The notes under the pieces are model-generated. The model saw nothing but the letters and a program-made list of their open reading frames with translations, searched no databases and was not told the origin of the DNA. Shown piece after piece: positions 6,488 through 7,588 of a stretch of 7,588 nucleotides of DNA. This DNA comes from an uncultured Subdoligranulum sp. (GTDB taxonomy: Bacteria; Bacillota; Clostridia; Christensenellales; CAG-314): contig URVX01000050.1 in NCBI GenBank assembly GCA_900551395.1, positions 1-7,588 on the forward strand, written 5' to 3'. The position numbers and the translations under genes are program-made. Position 1 is the stretch's first letter, and each line of letters opens with the position of its first letter.

Positions 6488-6540
6488 CCCGTCGGAGAAA
6501 AAAATTGTGCGTCAACGCTTGACACGTCCGACGGGTTTTT
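6488..6540 (+). terminator. Intrinsic terminator of the ecf-truA operon (overlaps the rplM promoter)
   Basis: CCCGTCGGA (6488-6496) and TCCGACGGG (6527-6535) are perfect 9-base arms followed by five T (6536-6540). The 30-base loop is unusually long, but it holds a second small dyad, GTCAA-CGC-TTGAC (6511-6523), that could stack within it. On the minus strand the stem is also followed, after three bases, by a run of six T (6484-6479), so it may work in both directions. Confidence 0.75.
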
Positions 6541-6547
6541 GTATAAT
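6519..6547 (+). promoter_or_regulatory. Perfect consensus promoter of rplM-rpsI
   Basis: TTGACA (6519-6524) and TATAAT (6542-6547) are both exact consensus boxes at the ideal spacing of 17. The spacer consists almost entirely of the right arm and T-run of the upstream terminator, so the two signals share DNA. Transcription would start near 6554, leaving a leader of about 118 bases. Such strength fits a ribosomal protein operon. Confidence 0.9.
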
Positions 6548-6553
6548 TGAAAG

Positions 6554-6671
6554 GCTGTGAATAGTCAAGGCGCGTATTTTTAAGCTCTGCGCGCCGATTT
6601 TGCCTCTTCCACTGGGCGTGATTATTCAACCGTGAACGGCAAATCTTAAAGCTAACCAGGAGAAAATTATC
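6554..6671 (+). promoter_or_regulatory. Structured 5' leader of rplM-rpsI (candidate L13 autoregulatory leader)
   Basis: The leader can close with a 10-pair stem: TGAATAGTCA (6558-6567) with TGATTATTCA (6619-6628), including one G-U pair. Inside it are a GC-rich hairpin, GGCGCG (6569-6574) with CGCGCC (6590-6595), and a short possible stem, TGCC (6601-6604) with GGCG (6615-6618), giving a three-way-junction-like fold. A mini-hairpin CCG-TGAA-CGG (6630-6639) follows, then the rplM Shine-Dalgarno AGGAGA (6658-6663). Firmicutes rplM-rpsI operons are known to carry an L13 leader thought to bind L13 for feedback control. The position and operon fit, but I have not matched the consensus, so the identification is by context. 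Confidence 0.5.
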
Positions 6672-7106
6672 ATGAAAAGTTTTATGGCCAAGCCTGAAAC
6701 TATACAGAAGAAGTGGTATCTGATAGATGCCGACGGTCAGGTTTTGGGCAGGCTCGCAAGTCAGGTCGCCGCAATACTCCGCGGCAAAAACAAGCCCGAG
6801 TTTACCCCCAACGTCGACACGGGCGACCATGTGGTCATCATCAATACGGACAAGGTTGTGCTGACGGGCAAAAAGCTGGAGCAAAAGCTCTATCGCCGTC
6901 ATTCCGGCAAGCCCGGCAATCTCAAGGAAATCAAGTACGGCAAGCTCATGGCGGAGAGAAGCGATTTCGCCGTCATGCAGGCAATCAAGGGTATGCTTCC
7001 CAAAAACAGTCTCGGAGCGGCTATGCTCAAAAAGGTGCGCGTTTACAAGGGCGCAGAGCACGAGCAGCAGGCACAGCAGCCGCAGCCTTTGACTTTGGCG
7101 GATTGA
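6672..7106 (+). CDS. rplM: 50S ribosomal protein L13
   Basis: L13 is an early-assembling protein of the large ribosomal subunit that binds 23S rRNA; in Firmicutes it is suspected of regulating its own leader. The 144 residues equal the usual length. Recognisable blocks are WYLIDADGQVLGRLAS (15-30), the nucleic-acid-binding loop LYRRHSGKPGNLKE (73-86) and KGMLPKNSLG (106-115), followed by the LKKVRVYKG end. The start at MKSFMAKP is preferred over Met5: AGGAGA lies eight bases upstream, and family members commonly begin with an 'MK.(F/Y)MAKP' form. The tail is glutamine-rich (QQAQQPQP), a harmless variation. Thirteen bases separate its stop from rpsI. Confidence 0.98.
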   Translation: MKSFMAKPETIQKKWYLIDADGQVLGRLASQVAAILRGKNKPEFTPNVDTGDHVVIINTDKVVLTGKKLEQKLYRRHSGKPGNLKEIKYGKLMAERSDFAVMQAIKGMLPKNSLGAAMLKKVRVYKGAEHEQQAQQPQPLTLAD

Positions 7107-7119
7107 TTGAGGTGAATTT

Positions 7120-7533
7120 ATGGCGACAAAAATAGCTAAGAGCAAAAAAATTCAATATTGGGGCACGGGCAGGAGAAAGAAATCCATAGCCCGCGTGCGC
7201 GTTCTGCCCAACGGCAACGGCAGCATTACCATCAACGGCAGAGATATAGACACTTATTTCAATCTGGACACCTTGAAATATATCGTGCGTCAACCGCTTG
7301 CGCTTACCGACAGTCTGACCAAATACGACGTCGCAGTCAATGTTAAGGGCGGCGGTTTCACGGGACAGGCGGGCGCAATCCGTCACGGCATAAGCCGCGC
7401 TTTGGTGCTTGCCGGAGAGGACAAGGACAAAATCAAAAAGGCGGGATTTCTTACCCGCGACCCTCGCATGAAGGAACGTAAAAAATACGGTCTGCACAAG
7501 GCGAGAAAGGCTCCTCAGTTCTCCAAGAGATAA
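7120..7533 (+). CDS. rpsI: 30S ribosomal protein S9
   Basis: S9 belongs to the head of the small ribosomal subunit; its basic C-terminal tail reaches the P-site tRNA. The 137 residues show WGTGRRKKSIARVRV (14-28), the GGGFTGQAGAIRHGISRAL block (77-95), and the family's terminal KAPQFSKR, whose last Arg is the tRNA-contacting residue. The N-terminus has a short lysine-rich lead (KIAKSKK) before the conserved core, slightly longer than the 130-residue form. GAGGTGA (7109-7115) gives a good ribosome binding site. It is co-transcribed with rplM, the near-universal bacterial pairing, and is the last gene before the terminator. Confidence 0.98.
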   Translation: MATKIAKSKKIQYWGTGRRKKSIARVRVLPNGNGSITINGRDIDTYFNLDTLKYIVRQPLALTDSLTKYDVAVNVKGGGFTGQAGAIRHGISRALVLAGEDKDKIKKAGFLTRDPRMKERKKYGLHKARKAPQFSKR

Positions 7534-7552
7534 TTTTTCTTTTCAATTCAGA

Positions 7553-7581
7553 CCGCCTTCGGCTTTCCGGAGGCGGTTTTT
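7553..7581 (+). terminator. Intrinsic terminator of rplM-rpsI
   Basis: CCGCCTTCGG (7553-7562) pairs with CCGGAGGCGG (7567-7576) over ten positions with one T-G wobble, with a CTTT loop, followed by five T (7577-7581). It lies 20 bases after the rpsI stop. Confidence 0.93.
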
Positions 7582-7588
7582 GCTTGCG

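Noticed and set aside
6477..7145. A 222-codon minus-strand open frame opposite rplM and its leader
   Set aside because: It is antisense to a ribosomal protein gene and crosses its promoter and terminator; no supporting motif.
1..7588. CRISPR arrays, tRNA genes, rRNA genes, phage or plasmid genes
   Set aside because: No spaced direct repeats, cloverleaf-like segments, rRNA-like stretches or mobile-element proteins were seen on either strand.

Overview
The window looks like a fragment of a Bacillota (Firmicutes) chromosome, most likely an anaerobic Clostridia-type bacterium. The evidence is the order ecfA1-ecfA2-ecfT-truA-rplM-rpsI, which is characteristic of that phylum, together with a homodimeric-type pyruvate:ferredoxin oxidoreductase (PFOR), typical of anaerobes. 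Most of the window is moderately GC-rich (57% by hand count over 181-360). Finer placement is not possible from the sequence alone.

Layout. Bases 1 to about 185 are a foreign-looking AT-rich stretch (23% GC over 1-180). Read on the minus strand, it encodes a piece of a Wzz/CapA-type polysaccharide chain-length regulator. It abuts, in a different reading frame, the interior of a PFOR gene on the same strand (to 2851). PFOR therefore lacks its C-terminal domain, including its thiamine diphosphate motif and one iron-sulfur ligand. An abrupt mid-gene junction this close to the window edge is most simply an assembly misjoin, though a real recombination cannot be excluded. From 2852 to 3146 lies a 295-base divergent control region. 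It holds a strong PFOR promoter facing left, a dyad abutting that promoter, a terminator-like hairpin, and an extended -10 promoter facing right.

From 3147 to 6468, four tightly packed and partly overlapping genes form one operon: the two ATPases and the transmembrane T component of an energy-coupling factor (ECF) vitamin/metal importer, then the tRNA pseudouridine synthase truA. No substrate-binding S component is present, which fits a shared (group II) ECF module serving S components encoded elsewhere. A hairpin terminator closes this operon. A perfect consensus promoter (TTGACA, 17 bases, TATAAT) overlaps the terminator and drives rplM-rpsI (L13 and S9) through a leader of about 118 bases that can fold. 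A strong intrinsic terminator ends that operon at 7581.

Nearly everything is conserved housekeeping or core metabolism, and I see no undescribed defence, mobile or biosynthetic system. The points worth a second look are the chimeric junction, the fused terminator/promoter, the rplM leader fold, and the dyad next to the PFOR promoter.
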